Made by a program: the position numbers and the translations under genes. 64,000 nucleotides of DNA. Source: Parasphingopyxis sp. (lineage in GTDB: Bacteria; Pseudomonadota; Alphaproteobacteria; Sphingomonadales; Sphingomonadaceae). Each line of letters begins with the position of its first letter. Position 1 is the stretch's first letter. Of the stretch, positions 1 through 10,050 are shown one piece after another. The stretch is from positions 186,001-250,000 of the forward strand of contig NZ_JANQNS010000013.1 in assembly GCF_028279465.1 (NCBI RefSeq). The letters run 5' to 3'. The notes under the pieces are model-generated. The model was given only the letters and a program-made list of their open reading frames with translations, had not been told where the DNA came from and searched no databases.

Positions 1-780
1 ACGCCCTGCACCGGTCCCTTCATGGCGGCGGCGCTCGGTGCGGCGCTTGTGGTGCCGACCGCGGTGGCACTTGCCATATTCGCCGGGCTCGGCCTCGGCC
101 TGGCCTTGCCGTTTCTCCTGCTCGCCTATGTACCGGCTCTGCGCGCCAAACTGCCCAAGCCCGGCCCGTGGATGGAGCGGTTCCGGCACATCATGGCCGT
201 TCCGATGTTCCTGACGGCGTTGGCGCTCGGCTGGATTCTCGGCCGTCAAACGGGTGTCAACGGTATGACGCTCGGCATCGCCGCGGCGCTCGGCATTGCG
301 CTCATGCTGTGGTGGGCGGGTAACCGGCAGGTGGCGGGCAAGCGCGCCTGGTTGCCGGTTATCCCCGCGCTGATTGTCGTACTGGCCGCGCTCGCTGTCG
401 TGCCGCCCTCCGCGCCCGCCAGCGCCGCGCAAGCAGAGAGCGGCGTCCTCGATGCGGAGATGTTCACCGAAGCGCGGCTCGCGGAATTACGCGGCGAGGG
501 CCGCCCCGTCTTCGTCTATTTCACGGCCGACTGGTGCATCACTTGTAAGGCCAACGAGGCCGGCGCGCTGAGCCGTGCAGCCGTTGCCGAGCATTTCGAG
601 GCGCAGAATATCGCCGTCCTCGTCGGCGACTGGACGACCGGCGATCCCGTGATCGGGCGCTTCATCGAAAGCCATGGCCGCTCGGGCGTGCCGCTCTATC
701 TGTTCTACGGCCCGACGGGTGAGCCCGAGATACTGCCGCAGATCTTGACAGTCGGCATGCTGACGGAGCTTTCAGCTTGA
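1..780 (+). CDS. DsbD-family thiol:disulfide interchange protein, C-terminal part (5' truncated by window)
   Basis: The frame is open from base 1, before the first ATG at 22, so only the last 259 residues are present. They begin with a TPCTGPFM motif, the conserved cysteine/proline motif in the membrane domain of DsbD/CcdA proteins. Several hydrophobic segments follow, then a periplasmic thioredoxin-like domain with the redox motif WCITCK near the C-terminus. The family moves electrons across the inner membrane to reduce periplasmic disulfides. The N-terminal domain lies outside the window, so the exact subtype is open. A palindromic repeat follows the stop codon. Confidence 0.85.
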   Translation, partial: TPCTGPFMAAALGAALVVPTAVALAIFAGLGLGLALPFLLLAYVPALRAKLPKPGPWMERFRHIMAVPMFLTALALGWILGRQTGVNGMTLGIAAALGIALMLWWAGNRQVAGKRAWLPVIPALIVVLAALAVVPPSAPASAAQAESGVLDAEMFTEARLAELRGEGRPVFVYFTADWCITCKANEAGALSRAAVAEHFEAQNIAVLVGDWTTGDPVIGRFIESHGRSGVPLYLFYGPTGEPEILPQILTVGMLTELSA

Positions 781-786
781 GATTCG

Positions 787-870
787 CGTCATTCCGGACT
801 TGATCCGGAATCCAGAGCCAAAAACGCTATCGCTTACCGTCCTGGACCCCGGATCAAGTCCGGGGTGGCG
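787..870. repeat. Intergenic palindromic repeat, family A
   Basis: The left arm at 787-815 contains ATTCCGGACTTGATCCGGAA. The right arm at 842-870 contains CCCCGGATCAAGTCCGGGG. Each arm is itself nearly palindromic and the two arms are inverted copies of each other. The element fills the gap between the dsbD-like gene and the convergent amidohydrolase gene, so it may also act as a bidirectional stem-loop. Confidence 0.8.
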
Positions 871-887
871 ATCATGTGTTTGGCAAC

Positions 888-2705
888 CTATCGCCCGATA
901 TCCTCATCCGCGCTGATCATCGGGCCGACTGGCGCGTCCATCGGCGGCGCATCGGCCGCGCCGCGTACCCAGGTGCGTTCGCCGCCGATCCAGGTCTCCG
1001 CAACTTGCGTCGCGCGGATTTCGGCCGGTGTCGCGTCGAAAATGTCGCGGTCGAGGATCAGGAAATCGGCATAGAGCCCTTCGCCGAGCCGCCCGATCTG
1101 GTCTTCCGCGAAACCGGCAAAGGCCGCGTCGGTGGTGAAAGCGGCGAAGGCCTGTTGCAGCGAGACGCGCTCATGCGCCTGCCAGCCGCCGGGCGGTTGA
1201 CCGCTCGCATCTTCGCGGCTGATCGCCACGGCCAGGCCCGGAAACGGGTTGGGGCTCTCGACCGGAAAATCGCTGCCAAAGGCGAGGCGCGATCCGACGC
1301 GGAGCATCGAATTCCACGCATAGGCGCCGGCCAGCCGGTTCGGCCCGAGCCGCGCTTCGGCCATCAGCCGGTCGGACGTCTGGTGTACGGGCTGCATCGA
1401 AGCGATGATCCCGTGCCGGCCGAAGCGGGGCAGGTCCGCGGGATCGACGACCTGCGCATGTTCGATCCGCCACCGCCGGTCGTCAGTATAGCGGGTCGCC
1501 AGTTCCTCGATCGCGCCCAGCGCCTCGCGGTTCGCGCCGTCGCCGATCGCGTGGATTGCCGCCTGGAACCGGTCGAGCGACAGCCGGCTGAGACGATTGC
1601 GGAGCGCGATCCCGTCGATCAGCGCGAGGCCGGTTTCGCCGGGCGCGTCGGCATAGGGCGCGTTCAGCAGCGCGCCGCGCGAGCCGAGCGCGCCATCGGC
1701 AAAAATCTTCAAGCCCACCATGCGCAGCCGCCCGTCATAGAGCCAGGGCGTCTTCGCATCGCCGGCGATATCGAGCAGCGTTTCCAATGCGTTAGCGTAG
1801 GAAATCACGCGGATTTGCAGGCGGTCGCGATCGCCGGCGCGGCGCAGCACGTCCCAATCGTCGGCGCTTGTGCCCATATCGTGCATCGTCGTGATGCCGT
1901 AGCTGAGGAGCAAATCCTGCGCCTCGCGCAGCGCCATATCGCGCACGGGCGGCTCCGGAGTCGGGATCGCATCTTCGACCAGCGCCATGGCCGCGTCGAT
2001 AAAGACGCCGTTCGGCTGGCGGCCATCGCGCTCGATCCGCCCGCCCGCTGGCGATTGCGACGATGCGCCGACGCCCGCCTGCGCCATAGCCATGCTATTC
2101 GCGACCCCGGCATGCCCATCGACGCGCACGAGCCAGACTGGGCGGTCCGCGACGGCGGCATCGAGATCGGCGGCGGTGGGAAAGCGCCCAAGCCCCCAAC
2201 GCTCTTCGTTCCAGCCGCGGCCGACAACCCAACGCAGCGTCGGGTTCTCTGCGCTATATTGGGCGAGCCGCGCCATCGCGTCTTCGAGGCTCGTCGTATC
2301 GGACAGATCGAGCTGGATCGCGCTAAAACCGAGGCCCATCAGATGGCCATGTGCGTCGATCAGGCCGGGAATGACCGTCTGGCCACGGGCGTCGTGCCGG
2401 AAGTCGACTTCGCGCGGGCGGTCGTCATTGCGGCGCAGGAGCTGTGTGACGCGCCCGGTTTCGACGTCGAAGAGCAGGCCGGTGAAACGCACGAGATTGC
2501 CGTCTTCGTTGAGCGTATAGCCATTTGCATTGTCGATCAGCGCATCGGCCTGCGCCGGGGCGGGCAGGAGGAGGGCGGCTAACGCCGTGAAACACGCCGC
2601 CACCCATCCCGTTATTAGCCCTGAGCGTGTCGAAGGGCGCTTCTCAGCCGGAGAAACAGGCTTCGACAGGCTCAGCCCTAACGGTTTTGTGACTCCGATG
2701 TTCAC
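888..2705 (-). CDS. YtcJ-like metal-dependent amidohydrolase, exported
   Basis: This 605-residue protein belongs to the amidohydrolase superfamily (YtcJ/amidohydrolase 3 type). Visible metal-site motifs are PGLIDAHGHLMGLG early in the barrel, IHAIGDGAN, IEHAQVV and a late FGSDFPVE aspartate. A hydrophobic segment ending in PAPAQA suggests export. The start is GTG at 2705, overlapping the stop of the upstream dehydrogenase as GTGA, with AAGGAG upstream. The first 30 residues are encoded by an intergenic-type palindromic repeat, giving an unusually long signal-peptide n-region. A GTG at 2603 is the alternative start. The substrate is unknown; the family hydrolyses amide or formamide-like bonds. 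Confidence 0.85.
   Translation of the reverse strand: MNIGVTKPLGLSLSKPVSPAEKRPSTRSGLITGWVAACFTALAALLLPAPAQADALIDNANGYTLNEDGNLVRFTGLLFDVETGRVTQLLRRNDDRPREVDFRHDARGQTVIPGLIDAHGHLMGLGFSAIQLDLSDTTSLEDAMARLAQYSAENPTLRWVVGRGWNEERWGLGRFPTAADLDAAVADRPVWLVRVDGHAGVANSMAMAQAGVGASSQSPAGGRIERDGRQPNGVFIDAAMALVEDAIPTPEPPVRDMALREAQDLLLSYGITTMHDMGTSADDWDVLRRAGDRDRLQIRVISYANALETLLDIAGDAKTPWLYDGRLRMVGLKIFADGALGSRGALLNAPYADAPGETGLALIDGIALRNRLSRLSLDRFQAAIHAIGDGANREALGAIEELATRYTDDRRWRIEHAQVVDPADLPRFGRHGIIASMQPVHQTSDRLMAEARLGPNRLAGAYAWNSMLRVGSRLAFGSDFPVESPNPFPGLAVAISREDASGQPPGGWQAHERVSLQQAFAAFTTDAAFAGFAEDQIGRLGEGLYADFLILDRDIFDATPAEIRATQVAETWIGGERTWVRGAADAPPMDAPVGPMISADEDIGR
2611..2685. repeat. Palindromic repeat, family B, inside the amidohydrolase 5' end
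   Basis: The left arm CCCTGAGCGTGTCGAAGGGC near 2619-2638 and the right arm CTTCGACAGGCTCAGCCCT near 2661-2679 are inverted copies with a few mismatches. This type of repeat is common between genes in sphingomonads. Here it sits within the first codons of the amidohydrolase if the GTG at 2705 is used. Confidence 0.8.
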
Positions 2706-3568
2706 TCTTCCAGTCTCCTTACCAGCGAACTCGTATCCTGCCGCGCGCCGCCCATCGCCTGCACCTCGGCATAATAGCCGTCGACAAGCTTCGCGAGTTC
2801 GAGCGTTGCGCCTTTCGCTTCGCCCTCTTCGAGCGCCAGCCAGAGATCCTTGCGCATCCAGTCGACGGCGAAGCCGAAATCGAATTCGCCCTTGGCCATC
2901 GTCTTCCAGCGATTGTCCATCTGCCAGCTTTGCGCCGCGCCGCCCGAGATCGCATCGAACACCCGGTCGAGATCAAGGTCCGAGCGTTTGGCCAGATGCA
3001 GCGCTTCGGACAGGCCCTGCAGCACACCGGCGATCGCGAGCTGGTTGCACATCTTGGTTTGCTGGCCCGCGCCCGGCTCGCCGCAATGGACTATCCGCGC
3101 CGCGTAAGCCTGCATGATCGGCTCGGCGAGCGTCATTGCGCGGCGGCTGCCGCCGCACATGATGGCGAGCGCACCGTTTTCCGCGCCCGCCTGACCGCCC
3201 GATACCGGCGCATCGACGCAATGAATGCCCTGCGGCTCACCGGTCTCGGCCAGTTTGCGGGCGAGCTTCGCCGATACGGTCGTATGGTCGATCCAAAGCG
3301 TGCCTTCATGCATCGCATCGAAGGCGCCGTCCGGGCCGATGGTCACGGCTTCGACATCGGCATCGGCGCCGACACAGGCGATAACGGCATCGACGCCATC
3401 GGCCGCCTCGGCGGGGCTGTCGGCGTTGCGGCCGCCATGTTGCGCGACCCAGTCCGCCGCCTTGGTGGCCGTGCGATTATAGACGGTTACCTCGTGATCG
3501 ACCTTCAGCAGATGCCCCGCCATGGGCGCGCCCATCACGCCGAGCCCGAGAAATGCGATCTTTGCCAT
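2702..3568 (-). CDS. NAD(P)-dependent beta-hydroxyacid dehydrogenase (3-hydroxyisobutyrate dehydrogenase type)
   Basis: The 288-residue protein starts at MAKIAFLGLGVMGAPMAG, a Rossmann dinucleotide-binding motif typical of the family. The open frame continues upstream, but that part is antisense to the threonine dehydratase gene and has no family similarity. The substrate motif DAPVSGGQAGAENG and the catalytic lysine in TKMCNQLA are present, and the protein ends with a QDTSSLVRRL-type tail. Family members oxidise 3-hydroxyisobutyrate, tartronate semialdehyde or related acids. Valine breakdown is plausible, but the exact substrate is not determined. The gene is coupled by a 4-base overlap to the downstream amidohydrolase and is divergent from the threonine dehydratase. 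Confidence 0.88.
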   Translation of the reverse strand: MAKIAFLGLGVMGAPMAGHLLKVDHEVTVYNRTATKAADWVAQHGGRNADSPAEAADGVDAVIACVGADADVEAVTIGPDGAFDAMHEGTLWIDHTTVSAKLARKLAETGEPQGIHCVDAPVSGGQAGAENGALAIMCGGSRRAMTLAEPIMQAYAARIVHCGEPGAGQQTKMCNQLAIAGVLQGLSEALHLAKRSDLDLDRVFDAISGGAAQSWQMDNRWKTMAKGEFDFGFAVDWMRKDLWLALEEGEAKGATLELAKLVDGYYAEVQAMGGARQDTSSLVRRLEE

Positions 3569-3653
3569 GAGTTGCCGCCTGCCGTTCGTGCCGTAGCGCG
3601 ATCCATAGGATGTGTTTGCGGTAGACGCCAGATAGGCTAGGGCGGGCCCCGTT

Positions 3654-4895
3654 ATGGCGACAGCAGCAGATACCGGGCCCGATTCGACCGTCACGCTGGA
3701 GAGCGTGCGCGCCGCGCATGACCGGATTGCCGACTCCATCGTCCGCACGCCGACCATGCTCAGCAAGACGCTGTCCGAGATGACGGGCGCCAATGTCTGG
3801 CTGAAGTTCGAGAACCTCCAATTCACGGCCGCCTTCAAGGAGCGCGGCGCACTCAACAAGCTGCTGCAACTGTCGGACGCCGAGCAGAAACGCGGCGTTA
3901 TCGCGGCTTCGGCCGGCAATCATGCGCAGGGCGTCGCCTATCACGGTGCGCGGCTCGGTATCCCTGTCACGATCGTGATGCCGCAGCATACGCCGACCGT
4001 GAAAGTCCAGCAGACCGAGGGCCATGGCGCGACGGTCGTTCTGCATGGCGAGCGGTTCGACGATGCCCAGGCGCGCGCTTGCGAAATCGCCGAGGAGCGC
4101 GGGCTCGTCTTCGTGCACCCGTTCGACGATGCCGATATCGCAGCGGGTCAGGGCACGATCGCGATTGAAATGCTCGAAGACGTGCCGGACCTCGATTTGC
4201 TTTGCGTGCCGATCGGCGGCGGCGGGCTGATCGCGGGCGTGGGCGTTGCGGCTAAGGCGATGAAGCCGGATATCGAACTCATTGGTGTTGAGGCCGAGCT
4301 CTATCCGTCCACCTACTCCAAGATGCGCGGACTCAAGCTACCCTGTGAGGGCGATACGCTGGCCGAGGGCATCGCGGTCAAGGAACCCGGCGGGCTTACG
4401 CTCGAAATCATCCGCGAAACGGTCGACGATATCCTGCTGGTCGGTGAACGCGATCTGGAACGTGCCGTGGCGCTGTTGCTGCAGATCGAGAAAACGGTGG
4501 TCGAGGGCGCGGGCGCGGCGGGCCTTGCCGCGCTGCTCGACCATCCGGCCAAGTTCAAGGACAAGAATGTCGGCCTGATCCTGTGCGGCGGGAATATCGA
4601 TACGCGGCTGCTCGCCAATGTGTTGCTGCGTAACCTGGCGCGCGACGGCCGACTCGCGCGGCTGCGCATCCGGCTCAAGGATCGCCCCGGCGCGCTCTAT
4701 TATGTCGCCAAGGTGTTCGACGAGCAGCAGGTCAACATCATCGAAGTCTACCACCAGCGCGTCTTCACAACGCTGCCCGCCAAGGGTCTGATCACCGATA
4801 TCGAATGCGAAACACGTGACCGCGCGCATCTCGAACGGCTGATCGCCGCGCTGGAGCGCGAAGGCTATGAGGTATCGCCGGTGGAGCTGGCGTAG
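3654..4895 (+). CDS. ilvA: Threonine ammonia-lyase (threonine dehydratase) with ACT domain
   Basis: This PLP enzyme of 413 residues converts threonine to 2-oxobutyrate and ammonia. The PLP lysine is K62 in FKERGAL. The asparagine of SAGNHAQG and the phosphate-binding loop GGGGLIAG are in place. The last 80 or so residues form one ACT domain (RIRLKDRPGALYYVAKV), as in the shorter alphaproteobacterial form with a single regulatory domain. It could feed isoleucine synthesis or catabolism; the single ACT domain and the nearby serine deaminase fit either role. A short hairpin repeat follows at 4930-4965. Confidence 0.92.
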   Translation: MATAADTGPDSTVTLESVRAAHDRIADSIVRTPTMLSKTLSEMTGANVWLKFENLQFTAAFKERGALNKLLQLSDAEQKRGVIAASAGNHAQGVAYHGARLGIPVTIVMPQHTPTVKVQQTEGHGATVVLHGERFDDAQARACEIAEERGLVFVHPFDDADIAAGQGTIAIEMLEDVPDLDLLCVPIGGGGLIAGVGVAAKAMKPDIELIGVEAELYPSTYSKMRGLKLPCEGDTLAEGIAVKEPGGLTLEIIRETVDDILLVGERDLERAVALLLQIEKTVVEGAGAAGLAALLDHPAKFKDKNVGLILCGGNIDTRLLANVLLRNLARDGRLARLRIRLKDRPGALYYVAKVFDEQQVNIIEVYHQRVFTTLPAKGLITDIECETRDRAHLERLIAALEREGYEVSPVELA

Positions 4896-4929
4896 ATCGT
4901 CAGACCTTCGCTGCGCTCAGGTGCGGGCC

Positions 4930-4965
4930 GGTGCCGCGAACTTTCGCCAGAAAGTTTCTGACAAA
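4930..4965. repeat. Short hairpin repeat, single half-copy of the post-murA element
   Basis: The sequence GGTGCCGCGAACTTTC-GCCA-GAAAGTT-TCTGACAAA holds a 7-bp perfect stem (4939-4945 with 4950-4956) and a 4-base GCCA loop. The right arm of the large element after murA (39256-39289) has the same layout: GGTGC, a 7-bp stem around GCCA, then TCTGACAAA. The stem bases covary between the two copies, which argues for a structured element. No T-run follows, so it is not a classical terminator. Confidence 0.7.
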
Positions 4966-5718
4966 TCAGCGAATATCGGGATACCAGCGATCCAGGCCCT
5001 TCTTTCGACCGAATGCCCAGCTCATCCCGCATTTGAAATAGATCCAATTCGCCTTGAGCGCGCCCCATTCGGCGATGCGGCGGTCGGAGGTTTTCACGAT
5101 CCGTGGGACGAGCTTCACACTACCGAGGCGGCAGAGCCGGAGGCACAGATCGACATCCTCCATGATGTTCATATCCGGATCGCAGCCGCCGACGGCGAGA
5201 AAATCGGCGCGGCGAAAAAACATGGCATGATCGCCGAACAGCAGGCGCAGGCCACGCACGAACAGATGCGGCCGTAACAGGATCGGGCCGTAATAGGTCT
5301 TCGCCCAGTTATGAAAGCTCGTGCCCCAGCGGGTTTTCGTGCCAGTGAGCAGCGGCGTGAAACCGCCCAGCGCACGCTTCGGGTTTGCGAGCGTGCGTTC
5401 TACGAGCGCCAAGGCGTTCTCCGGCAAAGCGGTGTCCGCATGAAGGACGCAGATCAGCGGCGCGCTCGCCTCTGTGACGCCGCGATTGACCTGCACCGCG
5501 CGACCTTTCCGGTCATGCTCGACGACGTGAAGTCCTGCGTCCCGCGCAATTTCGACCGAACGGTCGGCGCTGCCGCCATCGACGGCAATCACTTCGGCCG
5601 GCTGCGGATCGAGCGTCGCGATATTGGCGATGACGGCGGGCAGCGCTGCCTCCTCGTCGAGCATCGGGATGACGATGGCGACTTCGCTGCGGGCGGGTTG
5701 GATCACGCGGTCAGCCAT
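4966..5718 (-). CDS. Family 2 glycosyltransferase, TIGR04283 (arsenosugar-type) subfamily
   Basis: The 250-residue protein opens with a GT-A fold: AIVIPMLDEEAALPAV, then VDGGSADRS, and a nucleotide-sugar metal motif in LHADTALP. It matches the TIGR04283 type of family 2 glycosyltransferase, named for its link to arsenosugar biosynthesis, though many members sit in genomes without proof of that role. It overlaps the upstream DUF2064 gene by 16 bases, so the two are one operon and probably one pathway. No arsenic methyltransferase or radical SAM gene is nearby, so the arsenosugar role is unproven here. Confidence 0.82.
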   Translation of the reverse strand: MADRVIQPARSEVAIVIPMLDEEAALPAVIANIATLDPQPAEVIAVDGGSADRSVEIARDAGLHVVEHDRKGRAVQVNRGVTEASAPLICVLHADTALPENALALVERTLANPKRALGGFTPLLTGTKTRWGTSFHNWAKTYYGPILLRPHLFVRGLRLLFGDHAMFFRRADFLAVGGCDPDMNIMEDVDLCLRLCRLGSVKLVPRIVKTSDRRIAEWGALKANWIYFKCGMSWAFGRKKGLDRWYPDIR

Positions 5719-6287
5719 GGCCAGCGTTTAAGATCGTCTGGTCGGTCGCAGTCCGCCAGCGTTTCGAGCAGCACGGGGTCTATATCGCGATCCGCGAGGC
5801 GTTTCAGCGTTTCGGGCAAAACGGCATCGGTGCCCCAATCCATGTCCGTGAACAGCCAATCGTAGCGCTTGGCGATGCCGATCAGCCAATAGCCGCCATC
5901 TTCCGCTGGGCCGATGACGACGTCCTTGTCCGCAAGGGCTTTGGCCGCTTGTTCGAGATGACAGACAGCGAGATCGGGGCAATCGGCGCCGACGAAGATT
6001 ACTGGCAGCGGATTGATGGCCGCGCGCAGCCGATCACCAAGATCGCCATCCGCTTGTTTCTGATAGCTTGGGCCACCACCGAGCCACGCCGCGAAATCCT
6101 TCCGATCCGCGCCAGTGAACCGAACTTCCATCGGCAGTCCGCTCTCGCGCATCACGGCGACGGTGCGCTCTGCAAGTGTCCGATGGATCGCCGCCGCCCC
6201 GGCGTCGCCCAGCGCCGGGATAAGGCGCGTCTTCGCTTTTCCCGGAACGGGATAGCGGGTGAAAAGCACGAGGCGCGGTTGCGGCAT
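5703..6287 (-). CDS. DUF2064 / TIGR04282 glycosyltransferase-like protein
   Basis: The 194-residue protein begins MPQPRLVLFTRYPVPGKAKT, the conserved start of the DUF2064 (TIGR04282) family, which has a nucleotidyl/glycosyltransferase-like fold. GADCPDL and GPAEDGGYWLIG are typical internal motifs. The start at 6287 has GAGG five bases upstream; an ATG-containing extension to 6311 lacks support. It is the first gene of a two-gene unit with the TIGR04283 glycosyltransferase. The partner suggests transfer of a sugar to a small acceptor; the acceptor is unknown. Confidence 0.82.
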   Translation of the reverse strand: MPQPRLVLFTRYPVPGKAKTRLIPALGDAGAAAIHRTLAERTVAVMRESGLPMEVRFTGADRKDFAAWLGGGPSYQKQADGDLGDRLRAAINPLPVIFVGADCPDLAVCHLEQAAKALADKDVVIGPAEDGGYWLIGIAKRYDWLFTDMDWGTDAVLPETLKRLADRDIDPVLLETLADCDRPDDLKRWPWLTA

Positions 6288-6406
6288 CCCGTCCTCATAG
6301 CGGTTGCGCACCCGCCGCCAAGAGTAAGCCGCACATGCAGGATCGGGATGGCGGCGCGGTTCGTAACTGGCTAATGCGGCCAGGCACTATCGGGAACGCG
6401 CCAATC

Positions 6407-7783
<1,377 letters not shown>

Positions 7784-8266
7784 TCAGGCGCTCTCCGTGG
7801 CGAAGGGCGCGTTGAGCCGGACGATCTTCCAGTTGAGCAGGATCGCGAAACTGACCCAAGCGAGATAGGGCGCGATCAGCCAGCCGGTCATAGGATCGTA
7901 AGGCGCGAGTCCGACGATCAACGACAGCACGGACGCCCAGAGGAAAAAGGCTTCAATCAGCGACCAGTCCGGCCGACGCGCGATGAAGAAGAGCGGGCTC
8001 CAGAGCAGGTGGAGCAGGAAATTGACGCCGAACAGGGTGAGTATCAGCTGCCGATCCGCAACTGTCGGCGCGGCCTCCCACGCGATAACACCGGCCCAGC
8101 CCGCCAGGCCGAGGATGATCGTCCAGGCCGGGCCGAACAGCCAGTCGGGCGGATTCCAGCTCGGCTTTTTCAGGTTGCGGTACCAGGGGCCGATCTTGGT
8201 AAGCGCCGCGCCGGCCGCCAGCAGGACGATGATGGCTGCGGCGGCGATGGCGATTGTCATGCTCAT
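7784..8266 (-). CDS. tspO: TspO/MBR family tryptophan-rich membrane protein
   Basis: The 160-residue protein has five hydrophobic segments and the family hallmarks WYRNLKKPSWNPPDWLFGPAW and FLLHLLWSPLFF. TspO proteins bind porphyrins and other ligands in the membrane. In Rhodobacter the family member affects tetrapyrrole-dependent gene regulation; the role here is not shown. The frame also offers an ATG two codons downstream (8260). The gene ends back to back with sdaA (TGATCA), leaving no room for a terminator between them. Confidence 0.92.
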   Translation of the reverse strand: MSMTIAIAAAAIIVLLAAGAALTKIGPWYRNLKKPSWNPPDWLFGPAWTIILGLAGWAGVIAWEAAPTVADRQLILTLFGVNFLLHLLWSPLFFIARRPDWSLIEAFFLWASVLSLIVGLAPYDPMTGWLIAPYLAWVSFAILLNWKIVRLNAPFATESA

Positions 8267-8305
8267 CGGCCAGTTATCGCAGGTTCGCCGCCAAAGGCCA
8301 GCTGA

Positions 8306-9931
8306 TCACGGTGTAACCGGCAGCTCGGTGAAGACTTCCGCGCCCGGCCCAAGGGGTATGCCGAATGCGACCCAGACGATCACCAATACGATGCCCATGA
8401 CCATCATCCAGACCGAATAGGGCACCATGGTTGCGAGCAGGCTACCGATGCCGAAATCGGGCAGCCAGCGCTGGCAGAAAACGAGGACCAGCGGCAGATA
8501 GACCATCAGCGGGGTGATGATATTGGTGGCGCTGTCGCCGACGCGATAAGCGGCGGTGGTCATTTCCGGACTTATGCCCAGCAGCATCAGCATCGGCACC
8601 AGCACTGGTGCGAGCAGCGCCCATTTTGCGCTCGCCGAGCCGACGAACAGGTTCAGCAGGCCGGTGAAGATGACAACCATCGCCAGGAGCAGCGGCGCGG
8701 GCAGCGCGAGCGCCTGCAAGCCATCCGCGCCTTTCACGGCGAGGATCAGCCCCATGTTCGACCAGGAAAACATCGCCACGAAATGCGCGGCGGCAAAGGC
8801 CAGGACCAGATAATAAGCCAGGTCCGCCATCGAGTCCGTCATCATTTTGACGAGATCGCGATGATCCCCGATCGTGCCCGCGGCGCGGCCATAGGCCCAG
8901 CCGGCGGCGAGGAAGAGAACGAAAAAGGCCGCGACGAGCGAATTATAGAAAGGCGTCAGCCGCGCTTCGGGTATCGGCGCCTCCTCGTCGATCAACGGTG
9001 TGCCCGGCCCGACGGTGAAGAACACCCACAGGCCGACGATACCGAGCACGGCGAGGCCCGCATTGCGCAATCCCTTTTTCTGCTCGGGCGTCAGCGGCGC
9101 GTCGATATCGGCATGATCGTCCGCCTCGGCTTCGGCGCTCGGAAGAGGCTGGCCCGCGGCCACCGCCGCTTGCCCCTGAGGCGTGTAGGTGCCGAGGCGC
9201 GGTTCGATAATCCGGTCGGTGACGTACCAGATGACGGGCAAGAAGATGCAGGTCATCGCGACGATGAAGAACCAGTTGCCCGCAATATTGGCTTCCCATC
9301 CGACAAAGACCGTCTCGACTGCTGCCTGGGTTATGCCGAACAGCAGTGCATCGAGGCTGCCGGGGAGCAAGTTGGCCGAAAAGCCGCCTGATACACCGGC
9401 AAAGGCGGCGGCGATGCCGGCGATCGGGTGCCGGCCGGCAGCCGCATAGATCACGCCGGCGAGCGGGATCAACACGACATAGGCGGCGTCAGCGGCGAGA
9501 TTGCCGAGCATCGCGGCGAGCGCCACCACCGGGGTGAGGAAATTGGTCGGCGCGTTGCGCACGCCCGCGCGCATCGCCGTGCCAAACAGGCCGCAGCGTT
9601 CCGCGACGCCCGCGCCGAGCATGACGACCAGCACGAAACCGAGCGGGTGGAAATGGGTAAAGGTGGTCGGCATTTCGACCCAGAGCCGCTGGATATTGTT
9701 GGCGGAGAGCAGGCTTTCGGCCGAGATGATCCGCGCCGCGCCCGTCGCCTCGTCGATCTCGGTCGGATGGGCGGCGGACCAGCCGGTCACCGCCGCGATA
9801 ACGCTCAGCACGATCAGGATGCCGATGAGATAGAAGAATATGAAGACCGGATCGGGCAGCCGGTTTCCGGTCCGTTCGATCCACGCCAATATGCCGCGGC
9901 GTTTTTCGGTTGCTGCCGTTCCGTCGCTCAT
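8306..9931 (-). CDS. AbgT family transporter
   Basis: This 541-residue multi-pass membrane protein matches the AbgT family: the N-terminal pattern RTGNRLPDPVFIFFYLIG, then THFHPLGFVLVVMLGAGVAE and GGFSANL. A hydrophilic loop of about 50 residues rich in Ala and Asp lies in the middle. Known members import p-aminobenzoyl-glutamate (E. coli AbgT) or export sulfonamides and folate-related compounds (MtrF, YdaH). No abgAB-like peptidase genes accompany it, so the direction and substrate are open. Confidence 0.92.
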   Translation of the reverse strand: MSDGTAATEKRRGILAWIERTGNRLPDPVFIFFYLIGILIVLSVIAAVTGWSAAHPTEIDEATGAARIISAESLLSANNIQRLWVEMPTTFTHFHPLGFVLVVMLGAGVAERCGLFGTAMRAGVRNAPTNFLTPVVALAAMLGNLAADAAYVVLIPLAGVIYAAAGRHPIAGIAAAFAGVSGGFSANLLPGSLDALLFGITQAAVETVFVGWEANIAGNWFFIVAMTCIFLPVIWYVTDRIIEPRLGTYTPQGQAAVAAGQPLPSAEAEADDHADIDAPLTPEQKKGLRNAGLAVLGIVGLWVFFTVGPGTPLIDEEAPIPEARLTPFYNSLVAAFFVLFLAAGWAYGRAAGTIGDHRDLVKMMTDSMADLAYYLVLAFAAAHFVAMFSWSNMGLILAVKGADGLQALALPAPLLLAMVVIFTGLLNLFVGSASAKWALLAPVLVPMLMLLGISPEMTTAAYRVGDSATNIITPLMVYLPLVLVFCQRWLPDFGIGSLLATMVPYSVWMMVMGIVLVIVWVAFGIPLGPGAEVFTELPVTP

Positions 9932-10050
9932 ATGTCCCCGCTTTAACGCATCACAAAGCGCGCCTTATCAGCGAGAACGCGTCCGAGTGCAATCGCCCAT
10001 GGCATTGCGGCAGCCTATCGTGTTCAATCAATCGCCGCGGCCTGTCCGCG

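Noticed and set aside
876-2582. Long plus-strand frame of 568 codons opposite the amidohydrolase
   Set aside because: It is a shadow of the real gene: rich in Arg and Ala with no domain, caused by high GC codon use.
3569-3919. Upstream extension of the hydroxyacid dehydrogenase frame
   Set aside because: It runs antisense to the threonine dehydratase and lacks family similarity; the conserved start is at 3568.
8306-9931. Possible fusion or frameshift in the AbgT gene because of the long hydrophilic loop
   Set aside because: The frame is intact and family members have a similar loop.
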